Of a stretch of DNA of 17,049 nucleotides, positions 1-7,170 are shown piece by piece (the stretch's first letter is position 1; every line of letters begins with the position of its first letter). The notes beneath the pieces are model-generated. The model saw only the letters and a list, made by a program, of their open reading frames with translations, was not told where the DNA came from and ran no database searches. This DNA is from JAICTV01 sp035634055. Lineage in GTDB: Bacteria > Planctomycetota > Phycisphaerae > Tepidisphaerales > Tepidisphaeraceae. The stretch is from NCBI GenBank assembly GCA_035634055.1, contig DASQDR010000181.1, forward strand, positions 1 to 17,049, given 5' to 3'. Position numbers and translations under genes: made by a program.

Positions 1-22
1 CGTGCACGACCGGCAGTCCGGA

Positions 23-199
23 TCAGTTCAGCGCCTGCTCGGCCAGCCAGTGCAGCTTGCGCAGCGCCTGGGCGCGCGGGTCCTCGTCCCGCACCATGGC
101 GCGCACCGCTTTGCCCTGCTTCAACAGCAGCTAGGTGACCGTGCGCCCGATGCCGCCGACGCGGCCGGCGGCGCCCGTGACCAGAATTGGAGTCGCCAT
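23..199 (-). pseudogene. NmrA/SDR-family NAD(P)-binding protein, broken remnant
   Basis: Reading from the ATG at 199, the first residues are MATPILVTGAAGRVGGIGRTVT. This is the N-terminal beta-strand and glycine-rich loop of the atypical short-chain dehydrogenase (NmrA-like) Rossmann fold. A TAG codon at 131-133 then interrupts the frame, where homologues usually have Glu (a single G-to-T change). The same frame continues as LLLKQGKAVRAMVRDEDPRA, the second strand and cofactor-selecting region. After about residue 41 the similarity stops, and the frame ends at TGA 23-25 with an unrelated tail (KLHWLAEQALN). The usual protein has roughly 280-300 residues, so most of the domain is gone. I see both a nonsense change and a truncation or internal deletion, so no working enzyme is expected. 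The family call rests on the loop and the following strand only. Confidence 0.7.
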
Positions 200-238
200 C
201 TCTGTCGTTCCTCCCTCGATTGCGGCGGCGGCCGGGAA

Positions 239-760
239 TCAACCGCTGGCGACACGCGACGGCTCGGCCGCGCGGTCGGCACGGGTCTTGCGCGGCAGGG
301 GCTGGCCGGCGTCGACGAACTCCATCGAGACGGAGTTGAGGCAGTACCGCTCGCGCGTGGGCGGCGGACCATCGGGAAACACGTGCCCGAGGTGCCCGCC
401 GCAGCGGGCGCAGCGGATCTCGGTGCGCACCATGCCGTAGCTGCGGTCCTGGATGTACGCGATGTGCGCGCGGTCGACCGGCTGGAAGAAGCTCGGCCAG
501 CCGGTGCCGGACTCGAACTTCGCCTTCGACTCGAACAGCGGCAGCCCGCACAGCCGGCAGGCGTAGGTCCCCTGCTTCTTGTTGTCCAGCAGGTTGCCGC
601 AGAACGCCGGCTCGGTGCCGTGGTTCAGCAGCACCCGCCGCTCCTCGTCGTTCAGCTCCTTGGCCAGTTCCATGACCTCCGGCTCGCCCAGCGGCGAGAC
701 ATCGAAGCCGGCAGCGGAGATCGCGGGGCCGGACGCCGGGACCGGGACGGACTGACTCAT
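239..760 (-). CDS. msrB: Peptide-methionine (R)-S-oxide reductase MsrB
   Basis: Reduces the R epimer of methionine sulfoxide in proteins, normally with thioredoxin as reductant. The 173-residue product has the whole SelR/MsrB fold. The zinc pairs are C68/C71 (CRLCG) and C117/C120 (CARCG), the GTGWPSF motif is at 85-91, the GGHLGHVF motif follows the second zinc pair, and the catalytic Cys140 lies in RYCLNS. Cys54 (FCGN) could be the resolving cysteine. I chose the ATG at 760 because GAGGTG lies 4 nt upstream. An in-frame ATG at 784 would add eight residues but has no better site. There is no signal peptide, so it should be cytoplasmic. About 20 residues after the catalytic domain are Arg/Ala-rich and look unstructured. 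msrA is 5 kb away on the same strand, so the two are not one transcription unit here. Confidence 0.95.
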   Translation of the reverse strand: MSQSVPVPASGPAISAAGFDVSPLGEPEVMELAKELNDEERRVLLNHGTEPAFCGNLLDNKKQGTYACRLCGLPLFESKAKFESGTGWPSFFQPVDRAHIAYIQDRSYGMVRTEIRCARCGGHLGHVFPDGPPPTRERYCLNSVSMEFVDAGQPLPRKTRADRAAEPSRVASG

Positions 761-1050
761 CTTGCACCTCATCAACCTGAACATCTGGCGAGCAATGGAT
801 CGCTCCCGCGCCTACCGGCGCCCGAGCGCCGTCGCTCCATCTTATGTAAGCGGGACTGCAGGACACGGCCGGCCCCGGGGCAGCCGCCACGCGACCGACG
901 GCGAGGCCGACTCGCGCGTTGTTGACGTCCCGGGTGGGCTGGTGAGGCTTAACGGACCGACGTTCAGCGGCCGGGCGGGCGGCGGACCAGCTTTGGAGCG
1001 ATGGGGACCGGGAATCACGCGGCACCCGCGCGGTTCGCTGCAGCGTGTGA

Positions 1051-1317
1051 TTATCTCGTGCGCCGGTAGGCCGCTAGCAATTCGCTGACTGGTACGCCGT
1101 CGATCGTCATGCCATCCACGTTGGCGTTGGTCACCGCGGCTCCGGACAGGTTCACGTCATCGAACCGGGCACCGGTGAGGTTCACGTTGCGAAACGCCGC
1201 AGCCGCGAGGTTCACGTCGTCGAACCTCGCTCCCCCGAGGCAGCAGTCCGTGAACGTAGTATCCGTCAGCTTCGCGTTCACCGCCGCATGCTTGCCGTTG
1301 GGAATTGTCGATGCCAT
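1051..1317 (-). CDS. Small pentapeptide-repeat protein
   Basis: An 88-residue protein with tandem pentapeptide repeats of the A(D/N)LXX type between about residues 15 and 70: the segments ARFDDVNL, AAFRNVNL, ARFDDVNL and AAVTNANV follow one another at 10-residue spacing, i.e. pairs of five. Such repeats fold into a right-handed quadrilateral beta-helix. At only about 11-12 coils it is shorter than the DNA-mimic gyrase protectors of the Qnr type, and the role is unknown. The C-terminus (VDGMTIDGVPVSELLAAYRRTR) leaves the repeat and probably forms a capping helix. Two repeat copies share the identical eight residues ARFDDVNL and nearly identical codons, which suggests recent internal duplication. 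The start ATG at 1317 has a weak GGAGA about 10 nt upstream. It stands alone between msrB and the glycosidase. Confidence 0.75.
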   Translation of the reverse strand: MASTIPNGKHAAVNAKLTDTTFTDCCLGGARFDDVNLAAAAFRNVNLTGARFDDVNLSGAAVTNANVDGMTIDGVPVSELLAAYRRTR

Positions 1318-1487
1318 AGGCGGTCTCCGGCGAGAGATAAGTCCCCATCAATGTGACCGGCGGCGGCGATGAACGTCCGCCGGCCCCTTGTGAGCATCCC
1401 GCACGCAACCCAGGGCGTCAATTCGCTTTCAGCGCCGCGCCGTGCGACTCGGCGGCGGCCGCTAGGCTGCGCACGGGCGACTCGCGC

Positions 1488-3881
1488 TCAGCGCGTGGTC
1501 AGCCCGACCGTCCCGCAATGCTGCCCCGACCTGAGCTTTGCCACCACGTACCTGCCGACGGTCTCCGTTCCGATCGGCTTGCCGTTGATGAGCAGGGTGC
1601 GGGCGTCGCCGCCGGCCAGGCGCAGGGTCGCGACGACGTCGCGCGGCACCTCGACCGTGAAGCTGAGCGTCTTCCCCTGCCGCTCCCATGACACCGGCAC
1701 CGGGCCGAACTCTGTCACGACAGTTCCGGCGGCCCGGCGCAACTCGCCCAGGCGCGGCTCCACGATGAGCTGCCGATCCCACACCGGCGCATCGCGGCGG
1801 ACGCCCAGCACGTAGGCGCTGAGGAAGTAGCCGGGGAACATCCCGTAGATGTGCGCCCGCGAGCCGTGCCCGTCGAGCTCTTCCCAGCTCGTCTGCCACG
1901 GCCAGTGGGCCATCGCCTTCCAACGCGTGCGGATCATCTCGAGCACCTCCTCGTCGAGCGCGGCCGTGTGCTGGGCGTAGAGCTGCGAGAAGAGGTAGTA
2001 GTTCACCATCACCCGCGCACGTTCCGTGCGATTGGCCAGCAGGAAGCGCGTGACGCGCTCGCGGCGATCGGCGGGCACGATCCCGGCGTCCAGCGCCCAC
2101 AGCGCCGCGTGCATCGTCGGCTGCACCTTGCCATCGTTCACCGCCAGGTCGAACTGCTTCACGAACTGCGAAAGCTGGGGCGCGGTGCCCCGCTTGAAGT
2201 AGCCGGAGAAGTACGTGCCGGCGGATTCATCCCAAAGCTCACGGTTGACCGCGGCGGCAAGGTCGGCGGCGGCCGCTTCGAACGGGCGCGCGTCCTCGCC
2301 GAGCGCGCGCCCGAGGTACGCCGCGTCGACCAGAGCCTTGTAAACGAACGCGTTGAGGCCGGTCCCCTCCAGCGTCTGGTACCCGACCGGGTTGCCCCAC
2401 ACGATCCACTCGCGCGCCCGCACCAGCCCGCGCTCGGTGCGCTGCGCCAGGAACCAGTTCATCTGCGCGACGATCACGGGCCAGATCTCGCGGATGGCCG
2501 CGTCGTCCCCCGTGCTCTCGTAATAGCGCCGGGCGCCCTTGACCCACTCGCACGCGCGGTCCTCCATCTTCGCGTGGATGTCGAAGCGGTCGGAGCAGGT
2601 GTGCGCCTTGACCCACCCCTCGGGCTGAAGCGACAGCGCCGTCCGCCGCAGCAGCTCGTGCAGCAGCCGCGCATCGCCATAGCGCGGCTTCCCGTCAGGC
2701 CCCGCCGCCGCCAGCGCGGTGCGGGTGATGTCGAAGCCCGGCGGGTCGCAGTCCATCCACTCGACGCGCTCGCGGTCCGAGCAGTCGACGTACGCATCCT
2801 CGCTCATCACCTGCCCCGAGCGGGCGCACATCGCCCACAGCTTGTTCAGCATCGGGTCTTCGCTGGTGAAGCTGCCGAGGATGTCGAACGGGTAGAGCCG
2901 CTCGACGAGTTGAAGCGATCGCACCGTCGCCCGGCCCGACTTCACGGTGATCGACCCGCCGCCCGGCACGCCGTGCGTGTCGGAGCTGACGTACGTCTGC
3001 ACGCCCGCCCGCGCCGCGTACTGGATGCCGGCGTAATCGATCGTGAATTGAGTGTCTGCATCCGCGTCGATCTCCAGGCTCGTGTACGCCTGCACGAGCC
3101 GGTCGAGCTTGAACGTCAGCTTCTGCCCCGCGCCCAGCTCGACCGGCAGCGGCCTGGCGAGCGTCGGCGCCACCGGCGTCTCGCGCAGCAGCGGGATGCG
3201 CCGAGCCGAGAGCGGCCCCCACTGCGCGCCGTCCACGCTCGCCGCCCGCTGCCACCTCGCGTCGTCGTACTCGAGCTGCGTCCACTCGCCGTCGTCCAGG
3301 CGCGTGTCGATGCGGTCGAGGGTGTTGCCCCAGTCCATCTTGGGGCTGCGGTAGCGCGTGCGATCGCTCCACGTCCAGGTGGGATCGGTCTGGAGGACCG
3401 TCCGCACCGTGCCGTCCGCCGCCGGCACGTCCAGCCGCGCCGTGAGCGCCGGCGCGTGCCGCTGCATGGCGCCGTTGGAGACGTTCCCGAGCACCAGCAC
3501 GACGGCGACGTTCTCCCCCTGCCGCAGGAAGGGCGCCACCTCGATCGTGTCGTACTCCGGCCCCTTGGTGTCGAAGCGGGCGGGCCCGCGCGTGACGTAG
3601 CGGCCGTTGATCCAGAGCACGTAACGCGCATCGGCGAAGAGGTGCATCACCGCCGCCGCCGCCCGCGCCGGCGGTGCCGCATCGAGCCGGAACGGCTTTC
3701 GAAACGCGACGTAGTTCGACGAGAGCTTCGCCCGGGCGGGCGCCCAGATCATCGTTTGCTGAAGCGCCGCCCCGGTCACGTCCGGCCACGTCGCCAGCGG
3801 CGTCAGCGTGTCGCCGAGCGCCGTCGCACAGAGCGCCGTGGCCAAGGCGAGCGCGGGAAGGATGAGGGTCGGCAAAAGCAT
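1488..3881 (-). CDS. Secreted GH78-like glycoside hydrolase (alpha-L-rhamnosidase family)
   Basis: A 797-residue exported protein. Residues 1-23 form a hydrophobic Sec signal peptide with a likely cut after ALG. A beta-sandwich region resembling the N-terminal carbohydrate-binding part of bacterial rhamnosidases follows (about 75-220: LFADARYVLWINGRYV, then GPEYDTIEVAPFLRQGENV). The (alpha/alpha)6 catalytic barrel spans about 340-685. It carries DCSDRERVEWMD at 366-377, which matches the family's D-x-R-x-E-R motif holding the general acid (here Glu371), and WEELDGHGSRAH at about 666-677, where the family places its general base. Residues 690-790 form the C-terminal sandwich (LIVEPRLGEL onward). 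Family members release terminal alpha-L-rhamnose from plant or microbial polysaccharides. Because the motif is not the canonical RDERLGW form, the real sugar could differ. The gene stands alone, with only a weak GGGAAG site upstream. Confidence 0.8.
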   Translation of the reverse strand: MLLPTLILPALALATALCATALGDTLTPLATWPDVTGAALQQTMIWAPARAKLSSNYVAFRKPFRLDAAPPARAAAAVMHLFADARYVLWINGRYVTRGPARFDTKGPEYDTIEVAPFLRQGENVAVVLVLGNVSNGAMQRHAPALTARLDVPAADGTVRTVLQTDPTWTWSDRTRYRSPKMDWGNTLDRIDTRLDDGEWTQLEYDDARWQRAASVDGAQWGPLSARRIPLLRETPVAPTLARPLPVELGAGQKLTFKLDRLVQAYTSLEIDADADTQFTIDYAGIQYAARAGVQTYVSSDTHGVPGGGSITVKSGRATVRSLQLVERLYPFDILGSFTSEDPMLNKLWAMCARSGQVMSEDAYVDCSDRERVEWMDCDPPGFDITRTALAAAGPDGKPRYGDARLLHELLRRTALSLQPEGWVKAHTCSDRFDIHAKMEDRACEWVKGARRYYESTGDDAAIREIWPVIVAQMNWFLAQRTERGLVRAREWIVWGNPVGYQTLEGTGLNAFVYKALVDAAYLGRALGEDARPFEAAAADLAAAVNRELWDESAGTYFSGYFKRGTAPQLSQFVKQFDLAVNDGKVQPTMHAALWALDAGIVPADRRERVTRFLLANRTERARVMVNYYLFSQLYAQHTAALDEEVLEMIRTRWKAMAHWPWQTSWEELDGHGSRAHIYGMFPGYFLSAYVLGVRRDAPVWDRQLIVEPRLGELRRAAGTVVTEFGPVPVSWERQGKTLSFTVEVPRDVVATLRLAGGDARTLLINGKPIGTETVGRYVVAKLRSGQHCGTVGLTTR

Positions 3882-4197
3882 AGCGCTTCCCGCCGCGAGC
3901 GGCCTGCGCGCGCGGCGGGGATGAAGTCAATCATCCTCTGCGAAGGCGCCCGCGCCAAACGGATCGCAGCCACGCCGGGTGCCATGGCTCGCGCATGCTC
4001 GCCAGCCGTGGGAAGCCCCGTGAACGCCCGCCCGCACCGACCGCGCGAACCCCGACACCGGCCCTACCGGCGCCCTGGCACCCGGCGAGGGGCGGCGTTT
4101 CGCGTCCTGGCGTACCCGATCGCGACGCCCGGCATCGCTGCACCGTCGCACGTCAGCGCGGCGCGACGCGCGCCCACATCTCGTCGAACAGCCGGTT
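3882..4197. other. Intergenic region between divergent genes
   Basis: This 316-bp gap separates the start of the GH78-like gene (minus) from the zinc dehydrogenase (plus), so promoters for both should lie here. I see no clear -35/-10 pair in the GC-rich sequence. Open frames in the gap on both strands are low-complexity Arg/Pro/Ala translations with no recognisable motif. The exception is a short minus-strand stretch at its right end, reported separately. Confidence 0.5.
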
Positions 4198-4224
4198 GTG
4201 GAAGAACGCGGTGACGTCGCCCGC
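4153..4224 (-). other. Possible orphan C-terminal coding fragment
   Basis: On the minus strand this stretch reads AGDVTAFFHNRLFDEMWARV and then APR and TGA (4153-4155). Its composition (Phe, His, Asn, Trp, Met) is unlike the Arg/Pro/Ala-rich shadow frames elsewhere, and it looks like the end of a real protein. Upstream in the same frame it runs into the antisense of the zinc dehydrogenase, so if it is real the rest of its gene has been replaced. I do not recognise the family. It could equally be chance. Confidence 0.25.
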
Positions 4225-5265
4225 ATGCACGAGTATCACAAGCCCCTGGTCCTGGAAGACGTCCCCGTGCCGGACATCCGGCCCGACAAGGTGCTCGTCA
4301 AGGTGACCGCCGCCAGGATGTGCCGTACCGACATGCAGTTGATCGACGGGTACTTCCAGAAGTACGCCCACATGACGCTGCCCGCCACCCCGGGGGCACG
4401 AGGTGGCGGGCAGCGCCCACAAGATCGGCAGCGCGGTGCCAAGGCCGCGGGGCTCGAGGAGGGCGACGCGGTCGTCGTGGTCGGCGGCTCGGGCGACGGC
4501 ACCTGCCGGCACTGCCAGGTCGGCAACACGCAGGTCTGCCCGCACGGGCGCTGGATCGGCTTCGGCCCGTACGGCGGGTACTCGGAATTCGCGCCCGTCG
4601 CGGCGCGGTACCTGATCACGGTCGACAAGCGGCCGAAGCCCGAGGAGCTCGCGCCGCTGACCGACGCGGGCATCACGCCGTACCGCGGGATCAAGAAGCT
4701 GCGCGACGCCGGCGCGCTGGGGCCGGACCGCGTGATGGCGGTCTTCGGCGTCGGCGGGCTGGGCGCGTACGCGGTGCAGTACGCCAAGCTGCTCGGCGGC
4801 GGCGCGACGGTCGTCGCCTTCGCCCGCCACCCGGACAAGCTCGCCGTCGCCCGGGAATTCGGCGCCGACCCCGTCATCAGCACGCGCGGCAAGTCCACCG
4901 ACGACATCCGCAAGGAACTCGCCGCCGCCACGGGCCGCGGCGAGCTTGACGCAGTCATCGACTGCGCCGGCGCGGAGGAGATGCTGCGCACGGGGTTCCA
5001 ACTCCTCGCGGTCGGCGCTCACTACGCGTCCTGCGGGCTGGTCGGCGACCGGGTCGACATCCCGCTGTTCCCGTTCGTCGCACGCGAGTACACGTACCAC
5101 GGGTCGTTCTGGGGCAGCTACACCGACCTGAGCGAGGTGATGGCGCTGGCGTCGGCAGGGAAGATCCGCCACACGGTCAAGCCGATCACGTTCGAGCAGA
5201 TCAACGAGAACATCGACCTGCTGCGAACCGGCGAGGTCGTCGGCCGCGCCGTGGTCAAGTTCTAG
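4198..5265 (+). CDS. Zinc-dependent alcohol dehydrogenase (MDR) with a scrambled GHE motif
   Basis: A medium-chain NAD(P)-dependent dehydrogenase of 355 residues that would oxidise alcohols or reduce aldehydes. The family match starts at ARMHEYHKPLVLEDVPVPDI. Cys42 (MCRTD) is the first catalytic zinc ligand. The structural-zinc loop is D100-x2-C103-x2-C106-x7-C114. The Rossmann motif GVGGLGAYAVQYAK is at 184-197, and the C-terminus is normal. Residues 67-80 are out of frame: in the +1 frame from 4397 the DNA reads GHEVAGSAHKIGSAVP, which is exactly what homologues have. An extra G in the run at 4392-4396 and a missing base near 4437-4442 therefore compensate each other. As written, the His-Glu pair needed at the active site is lost. 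The start is GTG 4198 or, more economically, ATG 4225; neither has a strong Shine-Dalgarno sequence. Confidence 0.85.
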   Translation: MEERGDVARMHEYHKPLVLEDVPVPDIRPDKVLVKVTAARMCRTDMQLIDGYFQKYAHMTLPATPGARGGGQRPQDRQRGAKAAGLEEGDAVVVVGGSGDGTCRHCQVGNTQVCPHGRWIGFGPYGGYSEFAPVAARYLITVDKRPKPEELAPLTDAGITPYRGIKKLRDAGALGPDRVMAVFGVGGLGAYAVQYAKLLGGGATVVAFARHPDKLAVAREFGADPVISTRGKSTDDIRKELAAATGRGELDAVIDCAGAEEMLRTGFQLLAVGAHYASCGLVGDRVDIPLFPFVAREYTYHGSFWGSYTDLSEVMALASAGKIRHTVKPITFEQINENIDLLRTGEVVGRAVVKF

Positions 5266-5306
5266 GGCGGTGCGCGTTCGGGTGTAGCGCCGGCAGCAGG
5301 AGTTGT

Positions 5307-5375
5307 GTCAGCCCGAAGCGTGCTCGCGCGTCGTCCCGAAGCGTGCTCGCGAGTCATCCCGATACCTGCTCGCGA
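5307..5375. repeat. Three tandem 23-bp repeats
   Basis: Units lie at 5307-5329, 5330-5352 and 5353-5375. Units 1 and 2 share the 15-nt core CCCGAAGCGTGCTCG and differ at only three of 23 positions. Unit 3 has diverged in the middle (GATACC in place of GAAGCG) but keeps both ends (GTCATCCCG and TGCTCGCGA). The third unit also forms the left arm of the adjacent palindrome. Confidence 0.8.
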
Positions 5376-5437
5376 GGGATCTCGGAACCGGGACGGCTCA
5401 CGATCTCGAGATCCTTCGCGAGTACGCGCAGGATGAC
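5353..5437. repeat. Imperfect palindromic (REP-like) element
   Basis: The inner stem pairs 5369-5384 with 5407-5422: 16 base pairs, one of them G-T, around a 22-nt loop. The outer ends also match, GTCATCC at 5353-5359 against GGATGAC at 5431-5437, with a poorly paired stretch between. The full unit is about 85 bp. It lies between two converging genes, where such elements commonly sit. The ends GTCATCC...GGATGAC with an inner GATCTCG/CGAGATCC look like a dispersed intergenic repeat family. That it recurs elsewhere in the genome is an inference. Confidence 0.7.
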
Positions 5438-5575
5438 ATCGCTCGTGCCTGTCCTTCACACCCGAATCGCGCACGGCTCTCATCCAAGCGCGAGCGGTCT
5501 GGCGGCGCACCGATCGAAGGAGCAATCGCAAAACGAACGCCGCATTCCTGCAATCTGGCGCGCGGGTGCCGAAAT

Positions 5576-5607
5576 GGGTCAGGCCGATGCCGCCGTCCGC
5601 CTGGCCC
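5576..5607 (-). terminator. Possible terminator hairpin after msrA
   Basis: Read on the minus strand, GGGCCAGGC and GCCTGACCC form a 9-bp stem with one G-U pair and a 14-nt loop, starting 6 nt after the msrA stop codon. It is followed by ATTTC, a very short U-rich stretch. That is weak for a Rho-independent terminator, but the position fits. Confidence 0.4.
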
Positions 5608-5613
5608 TTTGCT

Positions 5614-6261
5614 TCATTCCGCCGCCTTCTTCAGCTTCTCCGGAAAGTACTTCTCCAGCTTCCGCACCTTGGGCATCGAGACGGCGCGAATGTACCCCTG
5701 CGTGGGGTTGCGGCTCGCGTAGTCGTGGTGGTACGTCTCGGCCTCGTAGAACGCGACGCCCGGCTCGATGGTGGTGGCGATCGGGCCGGTGAACGCGCCG
5801 GCGTCGCCGAGCTGCCTGATGTACGCCTCGGCCACGCGGCGCTGGTCGTCGTCGGCAGGGAACAGGGCCGAGCGGTACTGCGGGCCGACGTCGTTCCCCT
5901 GGCGGTTGCGCTGGGTAGGGTCGTGGGCGACGGAGAAGAAGACCTTCAGGAGCTGCCCGTACGTGACCCGCGACGGGTCGTAGGTGATGCGGATCGCCTC
6001 GGCGTGCTTCGTGCGGCCGGTGCTGACGGTCTCGTAGTCCGCCGTCTCGCGGGTATCGCCGGCGTAACCCGGGACGACGGCGAGGACGCCGTCGATCGCC
6101 TTGTAGACCGCCTCGGTGCACCAGAAGCACCCGCCGGCCAGGACCGCCGTCGCGGGCGCCCCGCCGGGCGAGGCCGCGGGGAGGTCCACCGCCGGCTCCG
6201 GGAAATCGCTGGGGAGGATGCGGAGGCTCGTCCCTTCGATGATGCTGCTCGCGGTCGGCAT
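5614..6261 (-). CDS. msrA: Peptide-methionine (S)-S-oxide reductase MsrA
   Basis: Reduces the S epimer of methionine sulfoxide, complementing MsrB. The 215-residue product has the catalytic motif GCFWCTEAV (44-52, nucleophile Cys45), GYAGD at 65-69, HAEAIRITYDP at 86-96, and GNDVGPQYRS at 122-131. The only other cysteine is Cys48; the C-terminal resolving cysteines of the long MsrA type are absent, so recycling probably uses Cys48 or thioredoxin directly. I chose ATG 6261 because AAGGAGT sits 5 nt upstream. The in-frame extension to 6366 is made of tandem repeats and is not conserved-looking. Residues 1-35 precede the fold and show no clear export signal, so the enzyme is probably cytoplasmic. 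Confidence 0.95.
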   Translation of the reverse strand: MPTASSIIEGTSLRILPSDFPEPAVDLPAASPGGAPATAVLAGGCFWCTEAVYKAIDGVLAVVPGYAGDTRETADYETVSTGRTKHAEAIRITYDPSRVTYGQLLKVFFSVAHDPTQRNRQGNDVGPQYRSALFPADDDQRRVAEAYIRQLGDAGAFTGPIATTIEPGVAFYEAETYHHDYASRNPTQGYIRAVSMPKVRKLEKYFPEKLKKAAE

Positions 6262-6265
6262 AAAG

Positions 6266-6272
6266 ACTCCTT
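6266..6272 (-). promoter_or_regulatory. msrA ribosome-binding site abutting a tandem repeat
   Basis: The minus-strand sequence AAGGAGT lies 4 nt before the ATG at 6261 and fixes that start. Its 5' end is already inside the first 25-bp repeat unit (from 6271), so the repeat array forms the 5' leader of the msrA message. Confidence 0.75.
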
Positions 6273-6332
6273 CTTCGTGGCGTCGTGCTGCGCGGTTCTT
6301 CGTGGCGTCGTGCTGCGGGGCGTCGTGCTGCG
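6271..6332. repeat. 25-bp tandem repeats upstream of msrA
   Basis: 6271-6295 and 6296-6320 are 25-bp units that differ at a single position (TTCTTCGTGGCGTCGTGCTG is common to both). A third partial copy, GCGTCGTGCTGCG, covers 6320-6332. The array lies between msrA and the broken oxidoreductase, directly in front of the msrA ribosome-binding site. Confidence 0.85.
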
Positions 6333-6399
6333 TGACGTCTCGGCCAGGATGCCCACCGCTCCGCACGCGCGGCAGCGCGACGCCGGGGGCGCCGCCGCT

Positions 6400-7098
6400 C
6401 TACTGAGCGGGAGGATCGGTCACGCCGAGGACCAGCTTCCCGCGCGGGTGGCCCCTGATCCCGCGATCATATGCCTCGCGCGCCCGCTCGAGCGGCAGGA
6501 CCGCCTCGACGATCGGCCGGACCGTGCCGTCCTCGATCAGGCGGGAAAGCGCGTTCAACTGCGCGCGGCTCGGTTCCACGATGAAGAACAACCCGCTGGC
6601 GGCCCGGCCGTCCCGCGACTGCGGCGACGGCGGCCTGACGATGGTGACGAGCAGCCCGCCCGGCCGCAGGGCGGACCAGGACCGCTCCGTGACCGCGCCG
6701 CCGACGGAATCCAGGACCACGTCGACGCCGCGCACCCCGGTCTCGAACGGCGCGGCGGCATAATCGATCGCTTCGTGCGCGCGCCGAGCTCGCGCACGAA
6801 GCCGATATCGCGCGCGGAGGCGGTGCCGATCACGTGCGCGCCGCGCCAGCGGGCGAGCTGCACCGCGAAGCTGCCGACGCCGCCGGCCGCGCCGTGAATC
6901 AGCACCCGTTGCCCGGGCGCCAGCCGTGCGTAGTCGAACAGCGCCTGCCACGCCGTCAGGGCGGAGAGCGTCGTGGCGGCGGCGCTGGCGTGGTCGAGGC
7001 TCCGCGGCTTGGGTGGGAGCTCCGCGGCGCTGGCCGCGATGTACTCGGCCGCCCCGCCGTCCCGGAAGAAGTCGGCCAGCCCGTGACGGCTGTGGCAT
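6400..7098 (-). pseudogene. Quinone-oxidoreductase-like MDR dehydrogenase, deleted and frameshifted
   Basis: An ATG at 7098, with AAAGGA 5 nt upstream, begins MPQPSR, after which the normal N-terminal GroES-like domain (about 80-90 residues) is absent. From 7082 the correct sequence resumes in another frame: GLADFFRDGGAAEYIAASAA, then the nucleotide-binding segment VLIHGAAGGVGSFAVQLARW to FVRELGA. A GC run at 6777-6784 with two extra bases shifts the frame again, and HEAIDYAAAPFE to the end (KLVLGVTDPPAQ, TAG at 6400) is read in the ATG frame. The two shifts cancel, so an open frame of 232 codons persists, but about 100 central residues are out of frame. Family members are NADPH-dependent zinc-free oxidoreductases. 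As written it should not function. Confidence 0.8.
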
Positions 7099-7170
7099 GA
7101 CGGTCCTTTCCGCGTGGACGTGGAACGGGGGAGGCGGCTCGATCCACCTGTCCACCTCGGGCCGGGCGGA

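Larger units (their letters stand above)
5266..5613. other. Repeat-bearing intergenic region between convergent genes
   Basis: A 348-bp gap between the end of the plus-strand dehydrogenase and the end of minus-strand msrA. It holds three 23-bp tandem repeats, an imperfect palindrome of about 85 bp, and a hairpin next to the msrA stop, listed separately. I see no protein-coding gene. The minus-strand open frame across it translates to Arg/Ser-rich sequence produced by the repeats. Confidence 0.6.

Noticed and set aside
1851..4214. A plus-strand open frame of 787 codons opposite the glycosidase gene
   Set aside because: It is the antisense of a gene with a signal peptide and family motifs. Its translation is Arg/Val/Leu-rich with no motif, as expected in GC-rich DNA.
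5307..5375. Possible CRISPR array
   Set aside because: The 23-bp units are directly adjacent with no spacers, only three copies exist, and no cas genes are present.
5262..5531. Small minus-strand gene of 89 codons between the dehydrogenase and msrA
   Set aside because: Its Arg/Ser-rich translation comes from the tandem repeats and palindrome. No ribosome-binding site or domain supports it.
6262..6366. N-terminal extension of MsrA by 35 residues
   Set aside because: The extension is encoded by tandem repeats, and a strong Shine-Dalgarno sequence sits before the inner ATG at 6261.
5566..6897. A plus-strand open frame of 443 codons over msrA and the broken oxidoreductase
   Set aside because: It runs antisense through two genes with clear catalytic motifs and crosses their intergenic repeat.
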